From: Paratractidigestivibacter sp963605405 | Lineage (GTDB): Bacteria; Actinomycetota; Coriobacteriia; Coriobacteriales; Atopobiaceae | Assembly (NCBI GenBank): GCA_963605405.1 | Contig: CAVCUP010000011.1 | Location: 1-64,000 of the forward strand | Length of the DNA stretch: 64,000 nt | Reading direction: 5' to 3' | Shown: piece after piece, positions 14,837-25,000 of the stretch | Layout: every line of letters starts with the position of its first letter | Position numbering within the stretch: the stretch's first letter is position 1 | Notes under the pieces: model-generated | Database searches by the model: none | What the model was told of the DNA's origin: nothing | The model's input: only the letters and a program-made list of their open reading frames with translations | Translations under genes and position numbers: made by a program

Positions 14837-16438
14837 CTATTCCCACTCGATCGTCGCGGGGGGCTTCGACGTGATGTCGTAGCAGACGCGGTTGGCGCCC
14901 GGCACCTCGGCGACGATGCGGCCGGAAATCTTGGCCAGCACGTCGTAGGGCAGCTTGGCCCAGTCGGCGGTCATGGCATCGCTCGACTCAACGGCGCGCA
15001 GGATAATCGGGCGCTGGTAGGTGCGCTCGTCGCCCATGACGCCCACGGACTTGATGTCGGGCAGCACGGCGAAGTACTGCCAGCAGGAGTGCTCGGAGTT
15101 GCGGTCGCCGGTCTGCTTGTACAGGCGCTCGTTGTAGGCGTCGAGCTCCTCACGCACGATGGCGTCGGCGTTCTTGAGGATCTCGAGCTTCTCCTTGTCC
15201 ACCGCGCCGATGATGCGGATGGCCAGGCCCGGGCCCGGGAACGGCTGGCGGAACACGATGTGCGCGGGCAGGCCCAGCGCCAGGCCCAGCTCGCGGACCT
15301 CGTCCTTAAAGAAGTGGTCCAGCGGCTCGATGAGGTCGAAGTGCACGCCCTCGGGGAACGGGATCAGGTTGTGGTGGCTCTTGATGGTGCTCGCCTTGCC
15401 GCCCGTCTTGCGCGCGCCGGACTCGATGATGTCGGGGTAGATGGTGCCCTGGGCCAGGTACTTCACGGGCTTGCCGTCGCACTCGAGCTGCTGCGCGACC
15501 GCGAAGAACTCCTTCCAGAACTGCGTGCCGATGATGCGGCGCTTCTCCTCAGGCTCGGTCACGCCGGCGAGAAGCTCGGCGTAGCGGTCCTCGGCGTGGA
15601 CGTGGATGAAGTCGACGTCGAACTGCTTGGTAAAGACCTCCTCCACCTGCTCGGGCTCGTTCTTGCGCAGCAGGCCGTGGTTAATAAAGACACAGGTCAT
15701 CTGCTTGCCGATGGCGCGCGCTCCGAGGGCAGCCACCACGGAGGAGTCGACGCCGCCGGAAAGGGCGAGAATGACGCGGTCCTCGCCGACCTTCTCGCGG
15801 AACTCGGCCGTCATGGTCTCAACCAGGTTGTCCATCGACCAGTTCTTCTCGAGGCCGCAGATATCGAACAGGAAGTTGGAGAGGATCTGCTGGCCGTGCT
15901 CGGTGTGCTTGACCTCGGGGTGGAACTGGGTGGTGTAGATCTTCTTCTCGAGGTTCTCCATGGCCGCGACCGGGCAGACCTTGGTCTTGGCGGTGACGAC
16001 GAAGCCCTCGGGCACGTCGCAGACGGCGTCGAAGTGGCTCATCCACACGGTCTGCTTGAGCGGGGTGTTGTTAAAGAGCGCGGAATCGGCGGCGCGCTCG
16101 ATCTCGGCGTGGCCGTACTCGCCCACCTCGGGGTGGAAGACCTTGCCGCCCAGCGTGACGGCGGTGATCTGGTGGCCATAGCAGAAGCCGAGCACCGGCA
16201 CGCCCATCTCGTAGATGGCCGGGTCGACGCGCGGGGCATCGGGCTCGTTGACGGAGGCGGGGCCGCCCGAGAGGATGATCGCCGACGGCTTCATGGCCGC
16301 GAGCTCATCGGCCGGGATGTCGCAGGGGACGATCTCCGAGTAGACGTTGAGGTCGCGCACGCGGCGCGCGATGAGTTGCCCGTACTGGGCGCCAAAGTCG
16401 AGAACGGCGACGAACTGCTTGGGCTGAGCCTCGGTCAT
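14837..16438 (-). CDS. guaA: GMP synthase (glutamine-hydrolysing)
   Basis: 533 residues. It converts XMP to GMP with glutamine and ATP. The N-terminal class I glutaminase shows GFCYGHQ (nucleophile Cys near 87; Tyr replaces the usual Gly) and FHPEV for the His/Glu pair. The ATP-pyrophosphatase P-loop is LALSGGVDSS near 228, and the C-terminal dimerisation domain ends ATIEWE. ATG with GGAGG seven bases upstream. Single-copy housekeeping gene. Its 3' end is a known integration hotspot for islands in many bacteria, and here it abuts the accessory region. Confidence 0.98.
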   Translation of the reverse strand: MTEAQPKQFVAVLDFGAQYGQLIARRVRDLNVYSEIVPCDIPADELAAMKPSAIILSGGPASVNEPDAPRVDPAIYEMGVPVLGFCYGHQITAVTLGGKVFHPEVGEYGHAEIERAADSALFNNTPLKQTVWMSHFDAVCDVPEGFVVTAKTKVCPVAAMENLEKKIYTTQFHPEVKHTEHGQQILSNFLFDICGLEKNWSMDNLVETMTAEFREKVGEDRVILALSGGVDSSVVAALGARAIGKQMTCVFINHGLLRKNEPEQVEEVFTKQFDVDFIHVHAEDRYAELLAGVTEPEEKRRIIGTQFWKEFFAVAQQLECDGKPVKYLAQGTIYPDIIESGARKTGGKASTIKSHHNLIPFPEGVHFDLIEPLDHFFKDEVRELGLALGLPAHIVFRQPFPGPGLAIRIIGAVDKEKLEILKNADAIVREELDAYNERLYKQTGDRNSEHSCWQYFAVLPDIKSVGVMGDERTYQRPIILRAVESSDAMTADWAKLPYDVLAKISGRIVAEVPGANRVCYDITSKPPATIEWE

Positions 16439-16634
16439 GCTTCCTCCGGTTAAGATCGAATGCGGGCGATTGCGCTTGAATCTTTAGAATCATACGTTAA
16501 GGCGCGGTGGACTTTTTTGAACTCAGGGGGCTTTTTTGCCCACCTCCACGCCGCGAACACGGTCTTTACGTAATATTGGACAGTCTGCAAAGTTCCGGTG
16601 GCCTCGAGGCCGCTCTGTTAGAAAGGGTCCCGTC

Positions 16635-18128
16635 TTGGCCGACCGCAGATCCCCCAGGTTCCGTTCAGACACGCAGAACCGGCAGTCCCCAGAAGGCCAG
16701 CAGCGCGCCGCGAGCCCCAGCCACAGCCGTTCCGCCGGCGCCGAGGCCTACACAAAGAAGCGCAAGACCCGCAACCGCAAGGTCGCTGCGCGCGGCGTGG
16801 TCATCGGCGTGCTCGTGGTGCTTCTCGCCGCCGGCAGCGCGGTGGCGATGTACATGAACAGCATCAGCACCAAGCTCACCGAGGGCCTCGACCAAGAGAC
16901 CAAGAGCATGCTCTCCGAGAGCATCCAGTACGACGACCCCTTCTACATGCTGCTTCTTGGCGTCGATAAGTCCGAAGAGCGCATGAACTCGGACGAGTAC
17001 GGCTCCAGCGACTCGAACTTCCGCTCCGACTCCATCATCCTGGCGCGCGTCGACCCCAAGGGCCAGCAGATCACGCTCATCTCTCTGCACCGCGACACCA
17101 TGACGGACATGTCCGACATGAACGCCGGCACGCAGAAGCTCAACGCGGCCTACTCCCTTGGCGGGCCCAGCTACATGATCAAGTGCGTCGAGAAGCTCTG
17201 CGGCGTGGACATCTCGCACTACGCCGAGGTCGACTTCGAGCAGTTCACGAGCATCGTGGACAGCATCGGCGGCGTGACCGTCGACCTGCCCATCGACATC
17301 CGCGACGACTACTCCGGCGCCGACTTCGACGCCGGCGAGCACACCCTGAACGGCGAGGAGGCCCTCGCGCTCGCCCGCAGCCGCCACGCCTACGACAACT
17401 ACGGCGACGGCGACATCTACCGCGCGGCGAATCAGCGCATGCTCATCGCCGCCATCGCCAAGAAGGTCCTCACCCTCGACGTGGCCAGCATGACCAGCGC
17501 CGTCTCCACCCTGGCCGGTGGCGTGACCACCGACATCAGCCTCCCCGACATCCTCGGCCTCGCCGTGCAGTTCAAGAACATCGACTTCGACAACAACGTG
17601 TACTCAGCGATGGAGCCGACCTCGGGCTACTACACCAACAGCACCTGGTACGAAAAGATCGACGAGGCCGCATGGAACACCATGATGGAGCGCGTCCGCG
17701 AGGGTAAGGCGCCCTACGCCGAGGGCGAGAGCGACTCCACGAGCGGGCTTATCGGCACCATGTCCGGCAGCTCCGAGCTCACCACCTCCGGCGAGGGCTC
17801 CGGCACGGGCGACGTCGCGAGCGCCGATTCTTCGTCGACCGAAGCGGAGTACACCGGCACCGCGATCGTGGTCAACGTGAGCGGCGTTTCCGGCGCGGGC
17901 ATCACCAAGAGCGAGGCGCTCGCCGCCGCCGGCTTCACGTCGGAGGCCACGAGCCTCTCCAACGACGCGACCACGACGAAGGTCTATTACAACGGCTCGG
18001 CGGCCAAGGCCAAGGCCATCGGCGCCGCCAAGACGCTCGGGGTCTCTGAGTCCAACGTCGTCGAGAACACGGGCGACTGGACGACGGATTACGACGTGGT
18101 CGTGATCCTCTGCTCCGACAAGGCCTAG
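16635..18128 (+). CDS. LytR-CpsA-Psr (LCP) family wall-polymer ligase
   Basis: 497 residues from the TTG at 16635 (GAAAGGG seven bases upstream); the frame is open further upstream but lacks a ribosome site. A basic cytoplasmic N-tail is followed by one transmembrane helix (about 52-72) and the LCP domain, with LLGVDKSE, RSDSIILARVDP (conserved Arg/Asp), LISLHRDTM, and ALALARSRHAYDNYGDGD. The last 90 residues form a LytR_C domain (VVNVSGVSGAGITKSEALAA). LCP proteins attach teichoic-acid-like or polysaccharide chains to peptidoglycan from lipid carriers outside the membrane. Divergent from guaA. Confidence 0.93.
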   Translation: MADRRSPRFRSDTQNRQSPEGQQRAASPSHSRSAGAEAYTKKRKTRNRKVAARGVVIGVLVVLLAAGSAVAMYMNSISTKLTEGLDQETKSMLSESIQYDDPFYMLLLGVDKSEERMNSDEYGSSDSNFRSDSIILARVDPKGQQITLISLHRDTMTDMSDMNAGTQKLNAAYSLGGPSYMIKCVEKLCGVDISHYAEVDFEQFTSIVDSIGGVTVDLPIDIRDDYSGADFDAGEHTLNGEEALALARSRHAYDNYGDGDIYRAANQRMLIAAIAKKVLTLDVASMTSAVSTLAGGVTTDISLPDILGLAVQFKNIDFDNNVYSAMEPTSGYYTNSTWYEKIDEAAWNTMMERVREGKAPYAEGESDSTSGLIGTMSGSSELTTSGEGSGTGDVASADSSSTEAEYTGTAIVVNVSGVSGAGITKSEALAAAGFTSEATSLSNDATTTKVYYNGSAAKAKAIGAAKTLGVSESNVVENTGDWTTDYDVVVILCSDKA

Positions 18129-18162
18129 GCCAGAGCGAGCGGGCATTGGCAAGAGAGGCGTT

Positions 18163-19257
18163 TTGAGTATCCAGGACACAGACACGAAGGCCCGCGAGTG
18201 CGGGATACCGAACAAGCAATACGCCGCGGTGGCAGCAGGCTCGCTCGCCATCGCGGCGCTTTTGTGCGCGGGAATCCGAGCCGGGTACGCTCAAGCCGCC
18301 GTCGCCGAGCAGCAAGCCGCGGAGGCCGCAGCCTACGCGAGCCTCGAGGCGGAGGAAGGCGAGGCGGCCCAGCTCGAGGTCGCGCCCGAGACCGTGACGG
18401 ACATGAGCGAGGCGCAAACAGCGGTCGAGGAGATTCTCGCTGCATGGGAAGACGGCAAGAAGAGCGCGGCGAATGCCAAGAGCAAGAGCGGCACGGCCAA
18501 AGGACAGTCCGCGCAATCTGCTGCCGAGGTAAACAAACCCGAGGTCGCGGTATGCGTGCACATGCTCGACAACAGCGGCAGCTTCCAGATAAACGGCGAC
18601 GACTCCATGTACTCCGCCTCGATGATCAAGCTGCTCGTGCTCGCGGAGTACCTCGACGAGGTCGATTCCGGCGAGCTCTCCCCCGACGACACGTACACGC
18701 TGAGGCGCGCTGACGTGGTGGGCGGCTCCGGAACCATGCAAAACGCCCGGCTAGGCACCGCATACACCCTCGACGATGTGGCGTACCTCATGGTGTCCGC
18801 AAGCGACAACGTGGCCACAAACGTCCTTATCGACCGCATGGGCCTCGAGAATATCCAGGAAAAGTGCTCCGAGCTCGGTCTCGAGGGGACGTCGCTCGTG
18901 CATAAATTGATGTCCACCGGCATCAACGACGGCCTCTCGAACATGATCAGCGCCAACGATGCGGCATTGATCCTCGGCCGCATCGCCAACCGCACCCTCG
19001 CTTCAGAGGAGGCGTGTGAGCGCGCCGAGCACTACCTTCTTGCCCAAATAGACAACGAGGGTCTCGCCGAGGGACTGCCCGACTCGGTCGCCTTCGGCCA
19101 CAAGACGGGCTCCCTTGACGACGCGCGTCACGACGGCGGCATCGTCTACGCAGAGAACCCCTACGTGATAGTTGTTCTCACGCAGAACATCGACTACGAC
19201 GAAGCGAACGACCTGATGGAAGAGATAAGCGCCGCCGTTTACGAGGCGCTCGGGTAG
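18163..19257 (+). CDS. Membrane-anchored serine hydrolase, class A beta-lactamase fold
   Basis: 364 residues from a TTG with GAGAGG upstream. It has one N-terminal membrane helix (about 22-45), an Ala/Glu-rich linker, then the penicillin-recognising fold: SMIK (Ser153-xx-Lys156), SDN (214-216) and KTG (314-316). The Glu of the omega loop needed for beta-lactam hydrolysis is not apparent. A wall-associated peptidase/esterase or regulatory penicillin-binding role is therefore more likely than antibiotic resistance. It lies 34 bases after the LCP gene, so the two probably form a wall-maintenance operon. Confidence 0.85.
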   Translation: MSIQDTDTKARECGIPNKQYAAVAAGSLAIAALLCAGIRAGYAQAAVAEQQAAEAAAYASLEAEEGEAAQLEVAPETVTDMSEAQTAVEEILAAWEDGKKSAANAKSKSGTAKGQSAQSAAEVNKPEVAVCVHMLDNSGSFQINGDDSMYSASMIKLLVLAEYLDEVDSGELSPDDTYTLRRADVVGGSGTMQNARLGTAYTLDDVAYLMVSASDNVATNVLIDRMGLENIQEKCSELGLEGTSLVHKLMSTGINDGLSNMISANDAALILGRIANRTLASEEACERAEHYLLAQIDNEGLAEGLPDSVAFGHKTGSLDDARHDGGIVYAENPYVIVVLTQNIDYDEANDLMEEISAAVYEALG

Positions 19258-19304
19258 CGTAAAGGGACCGCCCCCTCCCCGCGTGCAATCGTGTTCTTAG
19301 GGAT

Positions 19305-19343
19305 GCGACCCCTCCGAGAATCATTCTCGAAGGGGTCGCTTTG
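19305..19343 (+). terminator. Strong terminator between convergent genes
   Basis: GCGACCCCT (19305-19313) with AGGGGTCGC (19331-19339), continued inward by CGAGAA/TTCTCG with a TCA loop, then TTTGT. It ends the serine hydrolase transcript. The minus-strand tail is weak, but the stem could also slow ychF readthrough. Confidence 0.85.
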
Positions 19344-19412
19344 TGAAGAGATTGCCCTAGGCTGTCTGCGGCCTGCGGTCGGCGGATGCCGTCCTGCAGA
19401 TGCCGCCCGGAG

Positions 19413-20489
19413 CTAAACGTTGAAGCGGAAGTGCATGACGTCGCCGTCGGCCACGACGTAGTCCTTGCCCTCGATGCGCAGCTTACCGGCGTTCTTGCAG
19501 CCAGCCTCGCCGCCGAGCTCGACGTAGTCCTCGAAGCTCGCGACCTCGGCCTTGATGAAGCCGCGCTCGAAGTCGGAGTGGATGACGCCTGCGGCCTCGG
19601 GGGCCTTCGCGCCGATGCGCACGGTCCAGGCCTTGACCTCCATCTCGCCGGCGGTGAAGTAGCTCTGCAGGCCCAGCAGGCGGTAGGCGGCCTGCGCCAG
19701 GGTCTCGAGACCGGACTTCTCCAGGCCCAGGTCGGCCAGGTACTCGGCGGCTTCCTCGGCGTCGAGCTCGGAGAGCTCCGCCTCGACCTTCGCGCAGATG
19801 GGAATGGGCGTCACGCCGTCGATAGCGGCCGGGGTCTCGCCGAGCTGATCCTCGTCGACGTTGGCCACCATGAGAATGGGCTTCATGGTGAGGAGGAAGA
19901 GGCCCTTGGCCGCGGCGCGCTCCTCGTCGGTCATCTCCATGGTGGCGGCGCGCCTGCCGTCGTTGAGCCAGGCCTGGAGGCGCTTGGCCACGTTGAGCTT
20001 GGGCTGAAGCTCCTTATCGCGCTTGGCCTCCTTCTCGAGCTTGGGCAGCTGCTTCTCGAGCGTGCCGAGGTCGGCGAGGATGAGCTCGGTCATGATGGTA
20101 TCGGCGTCGCCGGCCGGATCGACGAACTCGCCTGTGCGGCCGACCTCGCGCATGACGTTCGGGTCGCTAAAGTAGCGCACGACCTCGCAGATGGCGTCGG
20201 TCTCGCGGATGTTCGCGAGGAACTGGTTGCCGAGGCCCTCGCCCTCGTTGGCGCCCTTGACCAGGCCCGCGATGTCCACGAACTCAACGGTGGCCGGCAC
20301 GATGCGGCCCGGGTGCACGATGTCGGCGAGCGCCTGCAGGCGGTCGTCGGGCACGTCGACGATGCCCACGTTGGGGTCGATGGTCGCGAAGGGGTAGTTG
20401 GCCGCGAGGCCGCCCTTCTTGGTGAGCGCGGTAAAGAGGGTCGACTTGCCGACGTTGGGCAGGCCGACGATTCCGATGGAGAGAGACAC
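19413..20489 (-). CDS. ychF: Ribosome-binding ATPase YchF (Obg-related)
   Basis: 358 residues. OBG-family P-loop protein that prefers ATP and binds ribosomes. G1 is GLPNVGKSTL (8-17), G3 is DIAGLVKGA (about 73), the G4 position reads VANVDEDQ in place of the GTP-specific NKxD, and the C-terminal TGS domain ends with VADGDVMHFRFNV. Length is normal. The upstream Fe-S gene ends 14 bases before it, so they share a transcript. Confidence 0.97.
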   Translation of the reverse strand: MSLSIGIVGLPNVGKSTLFTALTKKGGLAANYPFATIDPNVGIVDVPDDRLQALADIVHPGRIVPATVEFVDIAGLVKGANEGEGLGNQFLANIRETDAICEVVRYFSDPNVMREVGRTGEFVDPAGDADTIMTELILADLGTLEKQLPKLEKEAKRDKELQPKLNVAKRLQAWLNDGRRAATMEMTDEERAAAKGLFLLTMKPILMVANVDEDQLGETPAAIDGVTPIPICAKVEAELSELDAEEAAEYLADLGLEKSGLETLAQAAYRLLGLQSYFTAGEMEVKAWTVRIGAKAPEAAGVIHSDFERGFIKAEVASFEDYVELGGEAGCKNAGKLRIEGKDYVVADGDVMHFRFNV

Positions 20490-20503
20490 GCGGGGCTCCT
20501 AAC

Positions 20504-21800
20504 TTACTTCTTGCTGCTTTGCTTCTTGCCGTCGTCGGACATGCCCTCGAGGGCGTCCGCCGCGCGGCTCAGCTGCTTCTTGCCTTGTTCAATATACTTC
20601 TGGGCCTCGACCTTGGCCTGTGCCTTCTTTCGGCGGACCTCCTCGGCCGCCTTGTCGGGCACCACGAGCTCGCGGACGTCCATGGGCTCCATGGTAAGCG
20701 CCCCCTCATCGCAAACGGCCACACAGGCGGCGCAGCTCACGCAATACGAGGCGGCGATGGTCACGTGACCGTTGACGTCCAGGTCGAGCGCGCGCGGCGT
20801 GCAGGCCTTCGCGCACTCGCCGCACATGGTGCAGCGGCTCATGTCGCACACGGGAACCTGCAGGTCGACGTACTTGGCCAGGCCCTCGGCGTGCTGCAGC
20901 GCGCCCATCATGAGCTTGCGGTTCTGGGTGAGCATGCGCATGCGGTTGGTGGAGGTCTTCGCGCCGACGGCCGACTCGAGCTGGCGCTGAAGCTGGTCGA
21001 GGCGGGTGGCATGGGCCTGAATCTTGTTCGCGACGGCCTTTGCGCCGGCGAGGGCCGGGTTCGTGCGCGTGAGCAGGCGTTCCGCGGAGTGCACCGCCGA
21101 GCTCATGAACTGTGAGCGCTTGTACTCGCGCGTGAACTCGTGGGTCATCTCTGACTCGTCGGCCACGAGGCCAAGAGAGGCGCGCGCCCACTCCTCCGCC
21201 TGTCCGATGGCGTCGCAGTAGAACTCCTCGCCGGTCGTGGTCTTGCAGCGGTCACAGATGCCCACGGGCAGGTAGACGTTGATGTTGTCGTAGTCAGCGA
21301 GAAGCGAGAACCACAGGTCGCGGCTCACGGCGCCGACGCACCCCAGCACGACCTCGTTGTCCTTGGGCAGGCGCTTGAGCGCACGCGTGCAAGTGACGTA
21401 GCACTGCTCATAGGCCGAGGCCGCGCGGGCGATCTGGTCGTAGACCTGGCGCGGCATGTGACGACGCGTGCTGATGGTCTCCGTCGGGCAGGCAGCGGCG
21501 CAGAGCCCGCACTTGCGGCAACCCTCGCCTATGAGCACCGACTGGTTATGGATGGTGATGGCGTCTACCGGGCACACGTCGATGCAGCGCGAGCAGGTGG
21601 CCTCGTTGCCCGACGCGGTGCGCAGGCAGCGGTTGGAGTTCGCGTACGGCTTCTCTTTGTAGTCGGCAGGGTTAAAGACCTTTCGCTGGCTCGGATCCAT
21701 CGCCAGCGAGTCGGCGATGTCGCCGAACGGGTTCGAGAGCGCCTGCCAGTCGCTCTGGATGTCGATCAAATCGTCGAGAAAATCCCTCTTCTGAGCCACT
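20504..21800 (-). CDS. Polyferredoxin-like protein with four 4Fe-4S motifs
   Basis: 432 residues from the GTG at 21800 (AGAGGTG upstream; a GTG two codons earlier is possible). Cysteine motifs: CSRCIDVCP and CRKCGLCAAACP near the N-terminus, CTMCGECAKACTP and CVSCAACVAVCDEG near residues 335-375. Between them is a non-ferredoxin region (YEQCYVTCTRAL, GICDRCKTTTGEEFYC) and a helical linker. It probably passes electrons to a partner oxidoreductase in the cytoplasm, but no such enzyme is adjacent. Typical of anaerobes; exact role unknown. Probable operon with ychF. Confidence 0.85.
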
Positions 21801-21951
21801 GCCACACCTCTCCCTCTCGTATGCAGCAATGCTCCATTCTACCCCAGCGCCGCCAGCGGAATCATGACGTCTACCGCAAACGTGTCCTCACACGTCGAAA
21901 GCGAGAAGTAACCGCCTGAGGCAACCCCTCCCCTACCACCCGCGCAACAGC

Positions 21952-21990
21952 AAAGCGCCGCCCCTGACGGAAGTCTGGGGCGGCGCTTTT
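21952..21990 (-). terminator. Bidirectional GC-rich terminator after the giant surface protein
   Basis: AAAGCGCCGCCCC (21952-21964) pairs perfectly with GGGGCGGCGCTTT (21977-21989), loop of 12. T-runs flank both sides. It lies about 60 bases past the stop of the 1,558-residue gene and before the Fe-S gene. Beyond it, GGGTCGT recurs three times in 50 bases with no evident function. Confidence 0.8.
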
Positions 21991-22047
21991 GGGTCGTGCC
22001 GAATCGCGCGGGGTCGTACCGGGTCGTGCTAAGCCGTGCGGGACGCG

Positions 22048-25000
22048 CTATTCAATGTCCTTGTTGAAGCGGCGGATATCGATGGACTCGTTCTGGCTAC
22101 CGGAGTAGCTGTCGGAGTCCTCGACCTGCTGCGAGTACCAGTTGGGCTGGTATCCCATGGAGGCCGAGGAGAAGAGCGCGCCGCGGCCATTCTGGGTGAT
22201 GTTGAGCGTGCCGAAAGCGTAGTACTCAAGCCTGACGCACGAGGGGACATTCGCGAAGGTAAGAATGCTGTGCATCGCCGCGGTGGGATTTTGAATCTCA
22301 ATCGCGTAAAGCAGCTGGTTCTCGATGATGTCGCCCGTCTTAAGGTTAAAGACCGTTCCGTAGCGCCAGGCGATTTGGGACTCAAACTCGCTGCCGAACT
22401 TGTTGCCGCCCCACTTGGAATTGCGCGTCTTGAGGTCGCTCACCGAGAGAACAATGTAGTCCTCGGGGTTCGAGATCTTGTTGCCAAGGCTCACGCTCGA
22501 GATGAGACGATCGGAACTCGAGCTGAGCTCCTGCGCGTACTGCTGGCGGATCGTCTTCTTGACCTTCCAGAAGAATATGGTCTTCGTCTCGTGGAAGTAG
22601 ACTTTGTAGCCATAGTCGGACAGGAAGTAGTTCCAGTTGAGCGCGTTGTCGGAGTAGCGGTCCACCTCGTCGGTGGGGTTCTGGTCGCTGGCCAGGACGG
22701 TTGCCCACAGCTCGGTGGTGTCGCCGTTGTGCGACCAAAGTTCGGGGTTTACACCGCCGCCGCCAAGGATCTTCCATTCCCTGTCTAGCAGGGTCGAGGT
22801 ATCAACCGTGAGCAGCTGCTTTTTGAACTTAACGTTGGGCTGCTGCGACTTGAAGCCAACTGCCTCCATTTCCTCGGCGATGTTCTGGACCGCGCGCGTG
22901 GTGGTGGTCCCGTCGTCGTTCGTGACCGTGATGATCGGGCGCATCGACTCGGGCAGGGCGTTAAGGCGATCGGTCATCCTCTTGAGCTCGTTCTTCGAGA
23001 AGGAGCACTGAGGCTTCCATGAGTTGCTCAGGTCAGCAGTGTTGCCGCTGAGATAAGCGCGCCCGAAGCAGCTCTCGTCATAGGCCGCCGCAAGCGCGTA
23101 CATGCCCTTTGCGTAAGAGACCGGGTTGGCCGAGTCGCTCGAGAGGAAGGTGACCGAGGTGTACTCGCTGTCGGTCGCGGCCGTCATGTACTTAGAAGGC
23201 GTGAAGTAGTGCTCCTGCACGATCTCGTCGTAGGTCTTTCCGGGGTTTGCGGCAAGGAGCTTCTGAATGTCGACGTCCTTAACCGAGATGGACCCATCGG
23301 CAGTGGTCTTGGTCTCGCCGGGGTAGTCCTCCTTCAGCTGGTCCCAATCGACCTGGCCATAGAGCACCGCGGTGATGTCGTTGGAGTAGCTCTGGAGCTC
23401 GGCCATCTGGAAGCTCATGATGCCCTGGCGCTCGCCTTCTTCGGCCTCGTAAAGCTGAACGGCCAAATCGGCACTGTAGAGCGCGTAAGCGTTGTTGTAC
23501 ATGATCATCAAGCTCGCGAGGAAGGCGCGCTTGGCGGCCTTGGTCTCGACATCCCAGTTGTACTTCGTGTTGACGTACTCGCTATAGATGTCGAGCATGT
23601 TCTCGGTCACGGCGTCGCCGGGAACCAAAACGTTGTGCAGCGCGGTGTACGCCCCGCCGATACCGCCCGCGAAACCCTTGTTGATGGCGTTCTTGTTGAC
23701 GACCTTGAGGAAGTTCTTGAGGGCCTTGATAGCTTCCTCGGGCATGTGAGAGATCGTGGTGGCACGCGAGCACTTCGTCGTGGTCTTGTTGCCGGCGTCA
23801 TCGAGCTCGTAGTAATTGCCCAGGACCTCGTCCATGCCCATGAAGATGTTGTTCGTGGTCGAGGAGCACAAGAAGCTCTTGAGGTTCGTGTAGGTGTTTG
23901 CCTGCTGCTGCCAGTTAGTCTTGGCGCTCTGCTCGTCGAGCTTCACGTTGATGGTGTTGACCGTCGTATCGACAGCCTCGAGCGTCTCGTTCATCTCGTC
24001 GAGCTTGTCCATCACGTCGTTGACGGTGTACTGGTTGCCATCCTGCGTAAGCTCCATGATAAAAGAGCCGACAAAACCGGCGATGGTGAAGGCCGCGGTC
24101 GCGACGTTGAAGAGGCTGGGGCCGAGAACCATCACGAGGTTGATGGCGTGGTTGATGCCGAGGCCCGTAGTCACGGCGCTGCTGAGGACCGACTTCACCC
24201 TCGAGTCCGATTTGGAGTCGCTTGAGGTCTTGCGGTAAATCAGTTGCATAGACCTTGCGTTAAGCTCGGCATCGGCAGAGACCGCCGGGGTCATAGCGAC
24301 GGCCGTGACGGGAACCCCACCGACGGCGACAACGGGGGTCCAGTTGATTCCGTGGCACACGACCACGCCGGGCGTGAAGGCGACGACGCCCGAGACGGGC
24401 TCGTCGTCGGAGGCAAGGGCGACGGCATCGTTGCCGGCCGCAGACTCGTCGTCGGCCGAGAGGCTCGCGATGCTGGCCTCGCTCGCGGCGCCGGAATCGG
24501 ACTCGTCTTCGCTGACCGCCGCCGAATAGGACTCGCCGTCGAAGAGGGGCAGATCGACACCTTCCTCCGGCACGCCGAAGGCGTTGGTCGAGCCGTTGCT
24601 CATGTACACCTTGAGGTTGCTCACGTACGAGTACATGGCCTTGAGGATGTCGATCGCGGCGGACTTCTTCTCATCGTTATAGCTCACGCCCATAAGCTGC
24701 GCGTCGCTATTGAGCTGGTCGTTGCTGACGGTGAGCACCATCTGAAACACGTCGTCATCGGCGCTGCACGGCGTGACCTCGATGTCGGCGGCAGCAGACT
24801 CGACGGACTCGGCGGACTCGTTGCCGTCCTCGTCGGTAACGATGTCGGTCGAGATGCGATAAGCCGAGAAGGTCGTGGTGTCGAGAAGATCGACGTCTCC
24901 GACCTCGGTCTCGCCCTCCGCCTCCTGGCTGGAGCGCAGGCCGGCGAGATAGGTGATCTTCGTCTCCTTCTCGCCCACCTCGACATTGCCGGTGTACACG

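Noticed and set aside
18163..19257. Beta-lactamase (antibiotic resistance) call
   Set aside because: SxxK, SDN and KTG are present, but the omega-loop Glu required for hydrolysis is not evident and the gene follows an LCP wall gene.
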